DNA from: an uncultured Clostridia bacterium
GTDB lineage: Bacteria > Bacillota > Clostridia > Christensenellales > Borkfalkiaceae
Length of the DNA stretch: 64,000 nucleotides
Assembly: GCA_947624965.1 (NCBI GenBank)
Contig: CANQMN010000002.1
Span: 1-64,000, forward strand
Reading direction: 5' to 3'
In this document: positions 43,495-51,816 of the stretch, piece by piece
Position numbering within the stretch: the stretch's first letter is position 1
Layout: every line of letters begins with the position of its first letter
Made by a program: the position numbers and the translations under genes
Notes under the pieces: model-generated
The model's database searches: none
Seen by the model: the letters and a program-made list of their open reading frames with translations, nothing else
Told to the model about the DNA's origin: nothing

Positions 43495-45330
43495 ATGTCG
43501 AATCGGGATACACAGAAGCAGGACGACGGTATTTTGGAACCTCTGTCCGCCTACAAAACTATATATAAGAGCGCTTTCAGGCGCAATTGCGAGGAATATT
43601 TCGACGAGCTCGTCAAAAAATCGGGCGTCGATCTCGCGGAGAACCGCAAGACCGTTGCGGCATATGCGGAAAAGACCCGCCTTGCCGAAGCGGAGGAGCG
43701 CTCCCATTCCCGTTATGCTTGCGCGCAGGCGCTCCTCATCGTCTGGATCGTGATAGGGTGCGTTCTGCTCCTTCTTTCCATCGGCTCTTTTGTGAAGGAA
43801 GCGACGATGCTCGGAGCGATCTTTGCCGCGGCGGGCGCGCTGTCGGTCGTCGCCGCGCCGCTCCTGCTTGTCTATCATGTCCGACCCGCCCTTCGGAAAA
43901 CCGCGGAACGGGAAACCGCCCTGCGCGAGAAGGCGGAAGAGCTCCTGCGGCGCGCATGGAAACAGACGCAGCCCCTCAACGCGCTGTTTGAAGACAAGGT
44001 TACGAAAAAACTCATCGAAAAGACGGTCCCGCTGTTGCAGTTGGACGACTATTTCAATGTCCGCCGATACGACTTTCTGAACGGGAAATACGGCTATGGC
44101 GCGGACGACCCCGAGACGTCCACGATCGGCATTCTGACGGGGGAGATTGAAGGGAATCCTTTCGTCGTAGACCGCGAGCTCGTCCATACGATGGGTTCCG
44201 AAACGTACACGGGCTCGCTTGTCATAAGCTGGGAGACGAGTTCGACGGATCCCGAGGGAAACCGTGTCACCGTCCATCATTCGCAGGTGCTCACGGCTTC
44301 CGTGACCCGCCCGAAACCCTTTTATCACGAGGAGACGCGGCTCGTCTACGGGAACGAAGCGGCGCCCGATCTGCATTTTTCGCGCCGACCCTCGCACGCG
44401 GAGGATATGAGCGAAGGGGAGCGGGCGAGAAAAGTAAAGCGCGGCGCCAAAAAGATCCGCAAAAAGCAGGAGGACGCGCTCGCGAACGGGGGTTCCTTTA
44501 CGGAGTTGGGGAACGAAGCGTTCGACGTCCTGTTCGGCGCCTTGGATCGGGACAACGAAGTGCAGTTCCGCCTTCTCTTTACGCCGCTTGCGCAAAAAAA
44601 CCTGCTCGCCCTCATGACGGACCCCGAAGGCTTCGGCGACGATTTCTATCTGCGAAAGTCGGGCTGTCTCAACTATGTGATCTCCGAACACTCCGCGCAG
44701 TGGGATCTCGACGAGGAGCGCGAACGCTATTTTTCTTACAGCGTCGCGCGCTCGCGCGAAGCGTTCTTGGCGTTCAACGAGCAATATTTCCGCTCGCTCT
44801 ATTTCGACCTTGCGCCGCTTCTGTCCATTCCGCTCTACCAGCAGATGAAGCCGCGCGAATATATCTACCGCGAGAGCGATCCGCGCCGTTTTACGCGGCA
44901 GGAGGCGGAGTACGCCGTCAACCGCATGAACGTGCGCGCGTTTGCCCCGCCGTCCGCCGCAACGCGGTGCATTCTCAAAACGCGCTTTCTCTCCCGCGAC
45001 GGGGAGAGCGAGCGCATCGGGGTATCCGCTTTCGCGTACAACGCGTACCAGCAGACGGAGTTCGTCCCCGTCTTCGGCGGAGACGGTTGTATGCACGCCG
45101 TTCCCGTGGATTGGATCGAATACGTTCCCGTCAGTTCGGAGACGACGGTGGAAATGAAGGAACTCGGTCTTTCGGACAGGGAGTTTTACGGCGAGACGTC
45201 AAGCGGCTCCCTCCGTGCCGCCATGGAGCGGTTCGGGAAGATCGCGCACGGGTACCATCACGGGATCCTGTGTTGCGTCGTGCCCGAAAACGAGGGCGGC
45301 TTCGACGAAGCGTTTACGATAAAAAAATAA
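43495..45330 (+). CDS. LemA-linked membrane protein of unknown function
   Basis: This 611-residue product has an N-terminal acidic helix, two membrane segments (about residues 74-99 and 105-128) and a large soluble domain. The part YFNVRRYDFLNGKYGYGADDPETSTIGILTGEIEGNPFVV recalls the LemA-associated DUF3137 type, but I cannot confirm the family. Further on are a basic segment (KRGAKKIRKKQ) and a region with repeated aromatic residues (FNEQYFRSLYFDLAPLLSIPLYQQ). It is followed by lemA at 16 bp. Confidence 0.75.
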   Translation: MSNRDTQKQDDGILEPLSAYKTIYKSAFRRNCEEYFDELVKKSGVDLAENRKTVAAYAEKTRLAEAEERSHSRYACAQALLIVWIVIGCVLLLLSIGSFVKEATMLGAIFAAAGALSVVAAPLLLVYHVRPALRKTAERETALREKAEELLRRAWKQTQPLNALFEDKVTKKLIEKTVPLLQLDDYFNVRRYDFLNGKYGYGADDPETSTIGILTGEIEGNPFVVDRELVHTMGSETYTGSLVISWETSSTDPEGNRVTVHHSQVLTASVTRPKPFYHEETRLVYGNEAAPDLHFSRRPSHAEDMSEGERARKVKRGAKKIRKKQEDALANGGSFTELGNEAFDVLFGALDRDNEVQFRLLFTPLAQKNLLALMTDPEGFGDDFYLRKSGCLNYVISEHSAQWDLDEERERYFSYSVARSREAFLAFNEQYFRSLYFDLAPLLSIPLYQQMKPREYIYRESDPRRFTRQEAEYAVNRMNVRAFAPPSAATRCILKTRFLSRDGESERIGVSAFAYNAYQQTEFVPVFGGDGCMHAVPVDWIEYVPVSSETTVEMKELGLSDREFYGETSSGSLRAAMERFGKIAHGYHHGILCCVVPENEGGFDEAFTIKK

Positions 45331-45346
45331 TTTGGAGGACATACAT

Positions 45347-46015
45347 ATGAACGAGTTGGACGAAATGACGGCATCGGCTTTGGACGAAGGCAACGACGTG
45401 AAGGTCATTGCAAAACAGCTTCCCGTAAAAGTGGGGGGCGGCTCGAAGTTCTTCGACATCATTTTGTGGTTTCTTCCCCCGATCATCGGTGGGATCGTCT
45501 GGACGATCGTCAAGGTGAAGGCGAAGAACTATTTTCAGCAGTTACAGCAGAAGATTCAGCACGACGCTTCGCAGATCGATAATTATCTCGAACAGCGCGT
45601 GCAGATCTTGCAGAACTGCGCGCGGCTCCTCGACAAGGCGATCGACCTCGACAAGGATACGTTTACGAAAATTGCCGCATACCGCAGCAAAGTGGGTCCC
45701 GAAGGCGACGCGGCGCGGAACGCCCATGCCGAAGACATCGGGGCGCTCTCCCGTTCCGTCAACATCGCGTTCGAGAACTATCCCGATTTGAAGGCGCACC
45801 GCGAACTCGCGGACGCCATGCAGCAGAATTCCTACTTGCAGAGGGAGATCACGGCGGCGCGCGAAGTGTACAACGATACGGTAAACACGTGGAACAGGGA
45901 GATCTTCAACTGGCCCGCCAAGCAGATCGTCGCCGCGCGCGAAGGCTATACGACGCGCATTCCCTTCATTGCGGACAAGGAGACGAAGGAGGCGGCGCGC
46001 GGGACGTTCTTTTAA
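45347..46015 (+). CDS. lemA: LemA family protein
   Basis: The 222-residue protein has one N-terminal membrane segment (FFDIILWFLPPIIGGIVWTIV), then a helical bundle with VQILQNCARLLDKAID, SRSVNIAFENYPDLKA and the LemA signature REVYNDTVNTWNREIFNWPAK. LemA proteins are helical and membrane-anchored; their role is unclear. The ATG at 45347 follows TTGGAGG. Confidence 0.92.
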   Translation: MNELDEMTASALDEGNDVKVIAKQLPVKVGGGSKFFDIILWFLPPIIGGIVWTIVKVKAKNYFQQLQQKIQHDASQIDNYLEQRVQILQNCARLLDKAIDLDKDTFTKIAAYRSKVGPEGDAARNAHAEDIGALSRSVNIAFENYPDLKAHRELADAMQQNSYLQREITAAREVYNDTVNTWNREIFNWPAKQIVAAREGYTTRIPFIADKETKEAARGTFF

Positions 46016-46050
46016 GCATTTCCGCACGTAAAAACGGCATGACGCATGCG

Positions 46051-46077
46051 CTCCCCGCGGGTATCGCGGGGAGTTTT
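46051..46077 (+). terminator. Terminator of the LemA operon
   Basis: CTCCCCGCG and CGCGGGGAG pair around GGTAT, followed by four T. Confidence 0.75.
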
Positions 46078-46117
46078 CCGCTTACGCAAACTTTTTCCGA
46101 AAACCGCCCCGTTTTGT

Positions 46118-46146
46118 TTGTATTTTTTCGGGAAAAGTATTATAAT
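46118..46146 (+). promoter_or_regulatory. Promoter of typA
   Basis: TTGTAT and TATAAT are 17 bp apart. A first in-frame ATG lies 5 nt after the -10 box, but the conserved start is a second ATG with GAGGA upstream. Confidence 0.65.
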
Positions 46147-46175
46147 TTGCTATGGATTTCAAGAGGAATTGCAAT

Positions 46176-48005
46176 ATGGTCAGAGAAGATTTACGAAACA
46201 TTGCGATCATCGCGCACGTCGATCACGGCAAGACGACGCTGGTGGATCAGATGCTCAAACAGGCGGGAATATTCCGCGAAAATCAGATCGTCGAGGACCG
46301 CGTGATGGACAGCGGCGATTTGGAGCGAGAGCGCGGCATTACGATTTTGGCGAAGAACACCTCCCTGCATTACAAGGGCGTGAAGATAAACGTCGTCGAC
46401 ACTCCGGGACATGCGGATTTTTCGGGGGAAGTCGAGCGCGTGCTCAAAATGGTTTCGGGCGTGCTCATTCTCGTGGACGCGGCGGAAGGTCCCATGCCGC
46501 AGACCCGTTTCGTTACGCAGAAGGCGCTCGAAATGGGACTCAAACTCATCATCGTCGTCAACAAAGTGGACCGCCCCGACGCCCGCGTGAAAGAGGTCAT
46601 AGACGAGGTATTGGAGCTCCTTATGGATCTCGACGCTTCGGACGAACAGCTCGAAAGCCCGTTCGTGTTCTGCTCGGGCAGGGCGGGGACCTCTTCGCTC
46701 GACGAGACGAAACAGGGGACGGACCTCACACCGCTGTTCGATACCATTCTGTCCCATTTTCCGCCCCTCGATTTAGACGACACGGGCGCATTGCAAATTT
46801 TGGTTTCCTCCATCGACTATAACGATTACGTCGGACGCATCGGCATCGGGCGAATCGAGCGCGGCGTCGCACAGCAGGGCGCGGACGTTACCGTGTGCAA
46901 TTACAACCACAAGGACGTCAACGCGCGCGGAAAGATCGTCAATCTCTATGAGATCGAGGGGCTCGAACGCATTCCCTGCGAGAGCGCGCGGGCGGGCGAT
47001 ATCGTCTGCTTTTCGGGCTTGGAGAAGATCAACATCGGGGACACCGTGTGCGCGTTCGGCGCGGAGGAGCCCGTTCCCTTCGTGAAGATCTCCGAGCCGA
47101 CGGTCGAGATGATCTTCTCGGTCAACGATTCGCCCTTTGCGGGCAAGGAGGGGAAATTCGTTACGACGCGGCATTTGCGGGACAGGCTGTACCGCGAACT
47201 GCTGCGGGACGTCTCTCTCCGTGTGGAGGATACGGACAGCACGGACGCCTTCCGCGTGAGCGGGAGAGGGGAAATGCACCTCTCCATTCTCATCGAGACG
47301 ATGCGCCGCGAGGGATATGAATTTCAGGTGAGCGCGCCGAAAGTGCTCTACCGCGAGATAGACGGCGTGCGCTACGAGCCCGTGGAACGGCTCATCGTGG
47401 ACGTCCCCGAGGACGGCACGGGCGCCGTGTTCCAGAGCATGGGCGAGCGCAAGGGCGAGCTCGTGCATATGAGCGCGATGGGATCCCGCATGCGGCTGGA
47501 ATTTCTCGTCCCCGCGCGCGGCCTGTTCGGCTATAAGAGCGAATTTCTCACGGACACCAAGGGCGAAGGCGTCATGAGCTCGGTATTTTTTGAGTATCAA
47601 CCCTATAAAGGCGAGATCGCCCGCCGCACGTCGGGCTCTCTCGTCGCGTTTGAAACGGGGGAGGCGGTAACGTACGGGCTCTTCAACGCGCAGGGCAGGG
47701 GAATGCTCTTCATCGGCGCAGGCACGCCCGTCTATGAGGGAATGGTCGTCGGAATGTCCCCCAAGGACGAGGACATCAACGTGAACGTCTGCAAGACGAA
47801 GCACCTCACCAATACGCGCTCTTCGGCTTCGGACGACGCGCTCCGCCTGATCCCGCCCAAGCGCATGAGTCTCGAAGAGGCGCTCGAATTTATCGCCGAC
47901 GACGAATTGTTGGAAATTACGCCGCTCAATGTGCGCGTCCGCAAGCGCATCTTGGACGGGGAATTGCGGGCAAAGGCGCGCGCAAAAGCGAAAATTCAGG
48001 TATAA
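46176..48005 (+). CDS. typA: Ribosome-associated GTPase TypA/BipA
   Basis: This 609-residue translational GTPase functions in ribosome assembly and stress. It has the G motifs AHVDHGKTTLVDQ, DTPGHADFSGE and VVNKVDRPDARV, with the switch region ERERGITI. The TypA C-terminal domain follows: SAMGSRMRLEFLVPARGLFGY, GQGRGMLFIGAGTPVYEGM-like QGRGMLFIGAGTPVYEGM, and NVCKTKHLTNTRSS. An AGAGGA Shine-Dalgarno supports the ATG at 46176 over the upstream 46152. Confidence 0.96.
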   Translation: MVREDLRNIAIIAHVDHGKTTLVDQMLKQAGIFRENQIVEDRVMDSGDLERERGITILAKNTSLHYKGVKINVVDTPGHADFSGEVERVLKMVSGVLILVDAAEGPMPQTRFVTQKALEMGLKLIIVVNKVDRPDARVKEVIDEVLELLMDLDASDEQLESPFVFCSGRAGTSSLDETKQGTDLTPLFDTILSHFPPLDLDDTGALQILVSSIDYNDYVGRIGIGRIERGVAQQGADVTVCNYNHKDVNARGKIVNLYEIEGLERIPCESARAGDIVCFSGLEKINIGDTVCAFGAEEPVPFVKISEPTVEMIFSVNDSPFAGKEGKFVTTRHLRDRLYRELLRDVSLRVEDTDSTDAFRVSGRGEMHLSILIETMRREGYEFQVSAPKVLYREIDGVRYEPVERLIVDVPEDGTGAVFQSMGERKGELVHMSAMGSRMRLEFLVPARGLFGYKSEFLTDTKGEGVMSSVFFEYQPYKGEIARRTSGSLVAFETGEAVTYGLFNAQGRGMLFIGAGTPVYEGMVVGMSPKDEDINVNVCKTKHLTNTRSSASDDALRLIPPKRMSLEEALEFIADDELLEITPLNVRVRKRILDGELRAKARAKAKIQV

Positions 48006-48010
48006 ACGAA

Positions 48011-48031
48011 GTATTATGTCAGACATAATAT
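48011..48031. repeat. Palindromic dispersed motif, copy 2
   Basis: TATTATGTC, A, GACATAATA is a perfect 9-bp inverted repeat around one base, preceded by AG as in the other copies. It lies 5 bases after the typA stop and just before its terminator. Confidence 0.75.
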
Positions 48032-48032
48032 G

Positions 48033-48061
48033 AAAAAACCCGCCCATTCGGCGGGTTTTTT
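48033..48061 (+). terminator. Terminator of typA
   Basis: AAAAAACCCGCC and GGCGGGTTTTTT pair around CATTC. Confidence 0.85.
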
Positions 48062-48072
48062 CGGCAATCATG

Positions 48073-48101
48073 GCATAATTGCGGCAAAGCGGCAATACAA
48101 T
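48073..48101 (+). promoter_or_regulatory. SigE-type promoter of yabP
   Basis: GCATAATT and AATACAAT, 13 bp apart, resemble the SigE consensus (GTCATATT, CATACAAT). In Bacillus yabP is SigE-dependent. The ATG is 5 nt after the -10 box, so the mRNA should be leaderless. Confidence 0.6.
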
Positions 48102-48106
48102 ACCGT

Positions 48107-48364
48107 ATGCAACAGGCGAACGTACAGAGCGTACTTACGGTAGAGCAACAGAGCAAGATCACGATGACGGGCGTAAACAGTGTAGACGCATTTTCGGATG
48201 GAAACATTCTTCTCACCGTCAACGGCAAGCGCGTGCGCATCAGCGGTTCCAAGCTCAAAGTGCTTTCCTTTTCCAACGGGAGCGGCAACTTCACCGCCTC
48301 GGGGGAGGTAACGCAGATCCGCTACGGCGGCGCGGCGAAACTTCTCTCCCGCTTCTTCAAATGA
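48107..48364 (+). CDS. yabP: Sporulation protein YabP
   Basis: This 85-residue YabP/YqfC-family protein reads SKITMTGVNSVDAFSDGNILLTVNGKRVRISGSKLKVLSFSNGSGNFTASGEVTQI, the family core. It is needed for spore coat or cortex development in Bacillus. It is coupled to yabQ by an ATGA overlap. Confidence 0.93.
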   Translation: MQQANVQSVLTVEQQSKITMTGVNSVDAFSDGNILLTVNGKRVRISGSKLKVLSFSNGSGNFTASGEVTQIRYGGAAKLLSRFFK

Positions 48365-48765
48365 CGGGCGGGGATCAATTTTTCGTCCTGCTCGTCTGCG
48401 TCAGTTGCGGCATTGCGAGCGGCGTCCTTTACGATGCCATTTTTTGTCTTCGCTATCCGTTCCGTTCGCGGTGGGTCGTCGCCGCAACGGACGTCTTTTT
48501 CTTTTTGCTCTTTGCGGCGGGCTTTCTCTATGTCTCCGTCGTGTTTGCACTCCCGGGGTTCCGTTTTTATATGTTTGCGGGTTGTCTCGTCGGGTTCTTT
48601 CTCTACGAAAAAAGTTTGCATAAAATCGTTGCTTTTTTCATGGAAAAGTTGTATAATAAACTTACTGGTAAATTTTCACGAAGGGAAGCACACGCATGGC
48701 GGAAAAAGAACGCAAGCCTCTCACCGAAGAACAAGCGAAGAAGATCGCCGTCGGCGCAACCGTAG
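48361..48765 (+). CDS. yabQ: Sporulation protein YabQ
   Basis: The 134-residue protein has three hydrophobic segments (FFVLLVCVSCGIASGVLYD, VVAATDVFFFLLFAAGFLYV, FYMFAGCLVGFFLYEKSL) in the YabQ order and a basic C-terminus. The last 23 codons overlap the divIC gene in another frame. It probably sits in the outer forespore membrane. Confidence 0.9.
   Translation: MTGGDQFFVLLVCVSCGIASGVLYDAIFCLRYPFRSRWVVAATDVFFFLLFAAGFLYVSVVFALPGFRFYMFAGCLVGFFLYEKSLHKIVAFFMEKLYNKLTGKFSRREAHAWRKKNASLSPKNKRRRSPSAQP
48629..48657 (+). promoter_or_regulatory. Internal SigA promoter for divIC
   Basis: TTGCTT and TATAAT are 17 bp apart inside yabQ. It would let the cell-division gene be expressed in growing cells, independent of the sporulation promoter of yabP-yabQ. 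Confidence 0.6.
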
Positions 48766-48983
48766 CGGGGGTCCTTTTGCTTATCTTTCTGCTTGTCATC
48801 CTCATCGTTCAATTCGTGCAGATCGGCGTGCGCAACGCCGAGGAAGCGGATCTCGAAGAGCAGATTGAAAAGTACGAGGATTTCATCGAGAGAGACAGTA
48901 CGGATCTGGAATATTATCAAACGCAGGAGGCGCTTTACCGCCTTGCGTTGGGGAGAAACTGGAAGTCCTCTTCCCAAAATTGA
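48696..48983 (+). CDS. divIC: FtsB/DivIC-type septum formation protein
   Basis: The 95-residue bitopic protein has a short cytoplasmic part, one membrane segment (about residues 18-43) and an extracytoplasmic coiled coil (NAEEADLEEQIEKYEDFIERDSTDLEYYQTQEALYRLAL). Position after yabP-yabQ is that of divIC in Firmicutes. It recruits FtsL and the septal synthase. Confidence 0.88.
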   Translation: MAEKERKPLTEEQAKKIAVGATVAGVLLLIFLLVILIVQFVQIGVRNAEEADLEEQIEKYEDFIERDSTDLEYYQTQEALYRLALGRNWKSSSQN

Positions 48984-48986
48984 GAA

Positions 48987-49844
48987 ATGAAGAAAGCGGT
49001 CATCGATATCGGTTCCAATTCCGTTCGCCTGATGCTGTGGGCGGACGGAACAACTTTATATAAGAAGATCTCAACGACCCGTCTCGGCGAAGGTCTTGCC
49101 ATCCGCCCCGTATTGAGGGAGGATGCGATGGCGCGCACGGCGGAAGCGGTCGCGCGGTTTGCCGAAGAGGGGAGAAGCGCGGGCGCGGACGTCTGCGCCT
49201 TTGCGACTGCCGCCGTCCGCACGGCGGAGAACGGCGCGGCGTTTTGCGCGCTCGTCCGTCGAACGAGCGGGCTCGCGGTGGACGTCGTCTCGGGCGGGCG
49301 GGAAGCCGAACTTGCGCTCTGCGGCGCGCTCGGGGGCGGCGACGGGACCGTTCTCGACATCGGCGGCGCGAGCACGGAACTCTGCATGAGAAGGGACGGA
49401 AAAAAGAGCTTTGCGGTCAGTCTCGACGTCGGCGCGGTCCGTCTCTACGATCTGTGCCGCGACGATCCCGCGCGGCTCGAAGCCGCTATGTCCGCCGCGC
49501 TCTCGCCGCTTGGCGGCGTTCGGACGGAGGGAAAAACGTACGCGGTCGGCGGCACGGCGACGACGCTCGCCGCGCTTCATCTCGGGCTCGGCTCGTACGA
49601 CGCTTCGGCGGTGCAGGACTGCCGTCTCACGCTTGCCGCCGTGGAAGAGCTGACGCGGAAACTGCTCGCGCTTTCGCCGCAGGCGCGCAAGAACTTGAAG
49701 GGGATGGATCCCCGCCGCGCGGATATCATCGCGGGCGGCGCGTACTTGCTGGAAAGCGTGATGCGCGCGCTGCAACTCGGCGCCGTATTCGCGTCCGACA
49801 GGGACAATTTGGAAGGATATCTATTCGGGAGCGTACTCTCGTGA
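48987..49844 (+). CDS. Ppx/GppA-family phosphatase
   Basis: This 285-residue exopolyphosphatase-fold protein has the ATPase-type motifs AVIDIGSNSVRLML, ATAAVRTAENG, VLDIGGASTELCM and AVGGTATTLAAL. It lacks the C-terminal HD domain of long Ppx proteins. The substrate may be polyphosphate or pppGpp. The gap to divIC is only 3 bp. Confidence 0.92.
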   Translation: MKKAVIDIGSNSVRLMLWADGTTLYKKISTTRLGEGLAIRPVLREDAMARTAEAVARFAEEGRSAGADVCAFATAAVRTAENGAAFCALVRRTSGLAVDVVSGGREAELALCGALGGGDGTVLDIGGASTELCMRRDGKKSFAVSLDVGAVRLYDLCRDDPARLEAAMSAALSPLGGVRTEGKTYAVGGTATTLAALHLGLGSYDASAVQDCRLTLAAVEELTRKLLALSPQARKNLKGMDPRRADIIAGGAYLLESVMRALQLGAVFASDRDNLEGYLFGSVLS

Positions 49845-50782
49845 GCGGAAGAACGAAACGCACTATCTATCATACGGTCGTATTGACGGCGTGGGTCGCC
49901 GCTTTGGTCGCGCTCGCGTTCATGATCGTCGGCTGGTATGCGGAGAGGAGCTACTCCCCGTGGGTTCTCTTTGCCGTCGCGCTCACGTTCGTTCTCCTGC
50001 CCATCCACATTTTTGTGCACGAGCTCGGGCACGCGCTGTTCGGCGCGGCGTGCGGCATGCGCTTTTTCTCCGTCCGCGCGGGGCTCTTTTTTATGTTGGA
50101 GCGGAAGGCGCGGGGCTTCCGTCTGCGCTTTGCGGGCGTTTCGGAGAGCGCGGGGGAGAGCATGTTTTGTCCGAAACGGGCGTATCCGCACCTGCGGGAA
50201 CGCTTTGCCGCGACGGCGCTCGGCGGCGCGGTCTGCGATCTCGTGTATGCCGCTGTCTTTGCGGCGCTCTATTTTGCTCTGCCGCATGCGCCCGCGCTCT
50301 TCTTTTTCGAGGCGTTTGCGCCCTTCTGCCTGTGCGAGGCGGTCGCGGCGCTTTTTCCCGCCCAACTCCCCGCGGGAAAGACGGACGGGGCGGTCGTCCT
50401 CGGGCTTGGAAAGGGGGATCCCGAGGAGCTCGTCGCGCTGTCCGTTCTCACGGCGCAAGGGATCTTGTGCGGCAAGACGTTTGCGGCTGTCCCGCGCGAG
50501 ACGCTGTTTTCCGTTCCCGTCGTGCGGGAGGATCTGCGCGCCTTTCACGCGCTCCTTTTGCTCCGCGTCCAATTTCTTCTCTTTTACGGGGAAGAGAAGG
50601 AGGCGGAAAAACAGCTCGCCCGTCTCGAAGGGCTCTTTGAATATCTCACGGAGGAGGACCTCGCCTGCGTCCGCCGTTACCGCGGATATTTCGGCGGCGA
50701 TTTTCAGGCGGGAGAGGAAACGCTGTTCGGCGTGCGCGCGCTCGAAGCGCAACTTTCGGAAAAAACAAAAAGTTCTGCATAG
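49841..50782 (+). CDS. M50-type intramembrane metalloprotease-like protein
   Basis: The 313-residue protein has several membrane segments and the zinc motif VHELGHALFGAACG (H60, E61, H64), as in site-2-protease relatives. A second M50 motif (NxxPxxxxDG) is not obvious; PAGKTDGAVV might supply the aspartate. The C-terminal 100 residues are cytoplasmic and helical (YGEEKEAEKQLARLEGLFEYL). It starts with GTG overlapping the ppx-like stop. Confidence 0.75.
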   Translation: MSGRTKRTIYHTVVLTAWVAALVALAFMIVGWYAERSYSPWVLFAVALTFVLLPIHIFVHELGHALFGAACGMRFFSVRAGLFFMLERKARGFRLRFAGVSESAGESMFCPKRAYPHLRERFAATALGGAVCDLVYAAVFAALYFALPHAPALFFFEAFAPFCLCEAVAALFPAQLPAGKTDGAVVLGLGKGDPEELVALSVLTAQGILCGKTFAAVPRETLFSVPVVREDLRAFHALLLLRVQFLLFYGEEKEAEKQLARLEGLFEYLTEEDLACVRRYRGYFGGDFQAGEETLFGVRALEAQLSEKTKSSA

Positions 50783-50888
50783 AGCAGAACCGAAACGCTT
50801 CTTTCGTAGAAAGCAGATTCCCGATGTCGGAGAATATGAAAAAGGGCAATGCGCCCGAAACGGAGTATTCAGTTGTAGACAAGCGGCT

Positions 50889-51092
50889 TTAATCCGATAA
50901 ACCGAGAAGGTAATCCGCGCTGACGTTAAAGTAGCGGGCGATCTTCACGATGTTATGGGCGGTAGGATCACTCTTATTGGTTTCCCAATAGCATACGATT
51001 CCCAGACTGACGCTCAGATCCCTTGCAACAGTCGCTTGTGAAAGGCCTCGTTCTTTTCTCAGTTCCATGAGCCGTTCTGAAAAAATCTTCAT
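50889..51092 (-). CDS. Small XRE-family HTH regulator
   Basis: The 67-residue Cro/CI-type protein reads SERLMELRKERGLSQATVARDLSVSLGIVCYWETNKSDPTAHNIVKIARYFNVSADYLLGLSD, a full HTH_3 domain. The ATG at 51092 is 6 nt from a TATAAT box, with no Shine-Dalgarno. The upstream frame extension is discarded. Confidence 0.92.
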   Translation of the reverse strand: MKIFSERLMELRKERGLSQATVARDLSVSLGIVCYWETNKSDPTAHNIVKIARYFNVSADYLLGLSD

Positions 51093-51098
51093 GGCTCT

Positions 51099-51138
51099 AT
51101 TATACTCTTTCTCCCGCGGCATTGCAATCATTTTGCAA
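51099..51138 (-). promoter_or_regulatory. Promoter and candidate operator of the XRE gene
   Basis: On the minus strand TTGCAA and TATAAT are 17 bp apart. The palindrome TTGCAA occurs twice (51122-51127 and 51133-51138), one copy being the -35 box, so the protein may repress itself there. Confidence 0.5.
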
Positions 51139-51235
51139 CAAATTTTTACAGAAAAGGGACAAAAATGCAAGGACTGTTCAGTTATTCAATATACTAATAA
51201 CATTATGTTGAAAATTTTGTCACATGGAGGTCGCT

Positions 51236-51727
51236 TTGCGCCTAAATTATCATAGATCCCACCCGTATCGCATTTTGTTCGTCTGCCACGGCAATATTTG
51301 CCGCTCCCCGATGGCGGAGAGCGTGATGGCGGATATGATCGGAAAGGAAGGGCTCGTCGGGAAGATCGCCGTTGCCTCCGCCGCGGCGCACACCGACGAG
51401 ATCGGCAACCCGCCGCACTACGGCACGCGGGAAAAATTGCGGCGGGAGGGCGTTCCGCTCGTTCCGCACAGGGCGCGCCTCCTCACGGCGGAGGACGGCG
51501 CGCGCTTCGATCTCATCCTCGGCATGGACGAAAAGAACGTGCGCGACATCGTGCATATCCTCGGGGCGCGGTATGCGGAGAAGGTGGGCATGTTGCTCGA
51601 TTTTTCCGAACGCCCCCGCGCGATCGCCGATCCGTGGTACACGGGCGATTTCAACGAGACGTACAAAGACATCCGCGAAGGATGCTTGGGGCTCCTCGGC
51701 GCGCTGCGCCGCGCGGGCGCGATATGA
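51236..51727 (+). CDS. Low-molecular-weight protein-tyrosine phosphatase
   Basis: The 163-residue phosphatase has the P-loop VCHGNICRSPMAE and the acid loop IADPWYTGDF. The isoleucine in the P-loop distinguishes it from the YwlE-type at 27 kb and fits tyrosine phosphatases. A TTG start 5 nt after GGAGG is preferred; an in-frame ATG lies 12 bases upstream of it inside the Shine-Dalgarno. Confidence 0.92.
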   Translation: MRLNYHRSHPYRILFVCHGNICRSPMAESVMADMIGKEGLVGKIAVASAAAHTDEIGNPPHYGTREKLRREGVPLVPHRARLLTAEDGARFDLILGMDEKNVRDIVHILGARYAEKVGMLLDFSERPRAIADPWYTGDFNETYKDIREGCLGLLGALRRAGAI

Positions 51728-51758
51728 CTTTTTCTCACTTTCACGTTCCCTTTTGAAA

Positions 51759-51787
51759 TTGACAAAGGGGAACGCGTTTCCTATAAT
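51759..51787 (+). promoter_or_regulatory. SigA consensus promoter of the GH127 gene
   Basis: TTGACA and TATAAT are 17 bp apart, with a leader containing GAGGA before the ATG at 51817. Confidence 0.8.
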
Positions 51788-51816
51788 GGTGATATTCTCA
51801 TCGAGCGAGGACGGCT

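Noticed and set aside
48011-48031. dif or parS site
   Set aside because: The sequence does not match the 28-bp XerCD dif layout or the TGTTTCACGTGAAACA type of parS. Four copies within 52 kb also argue against dif.
51169-51201. Ten-codon leader peptide before the LMW-PTP gene
   Set aside because: A short ATG frame with a GGGA-like site is present, but nothing distinguishes it from chance in an AT-rich spacer.
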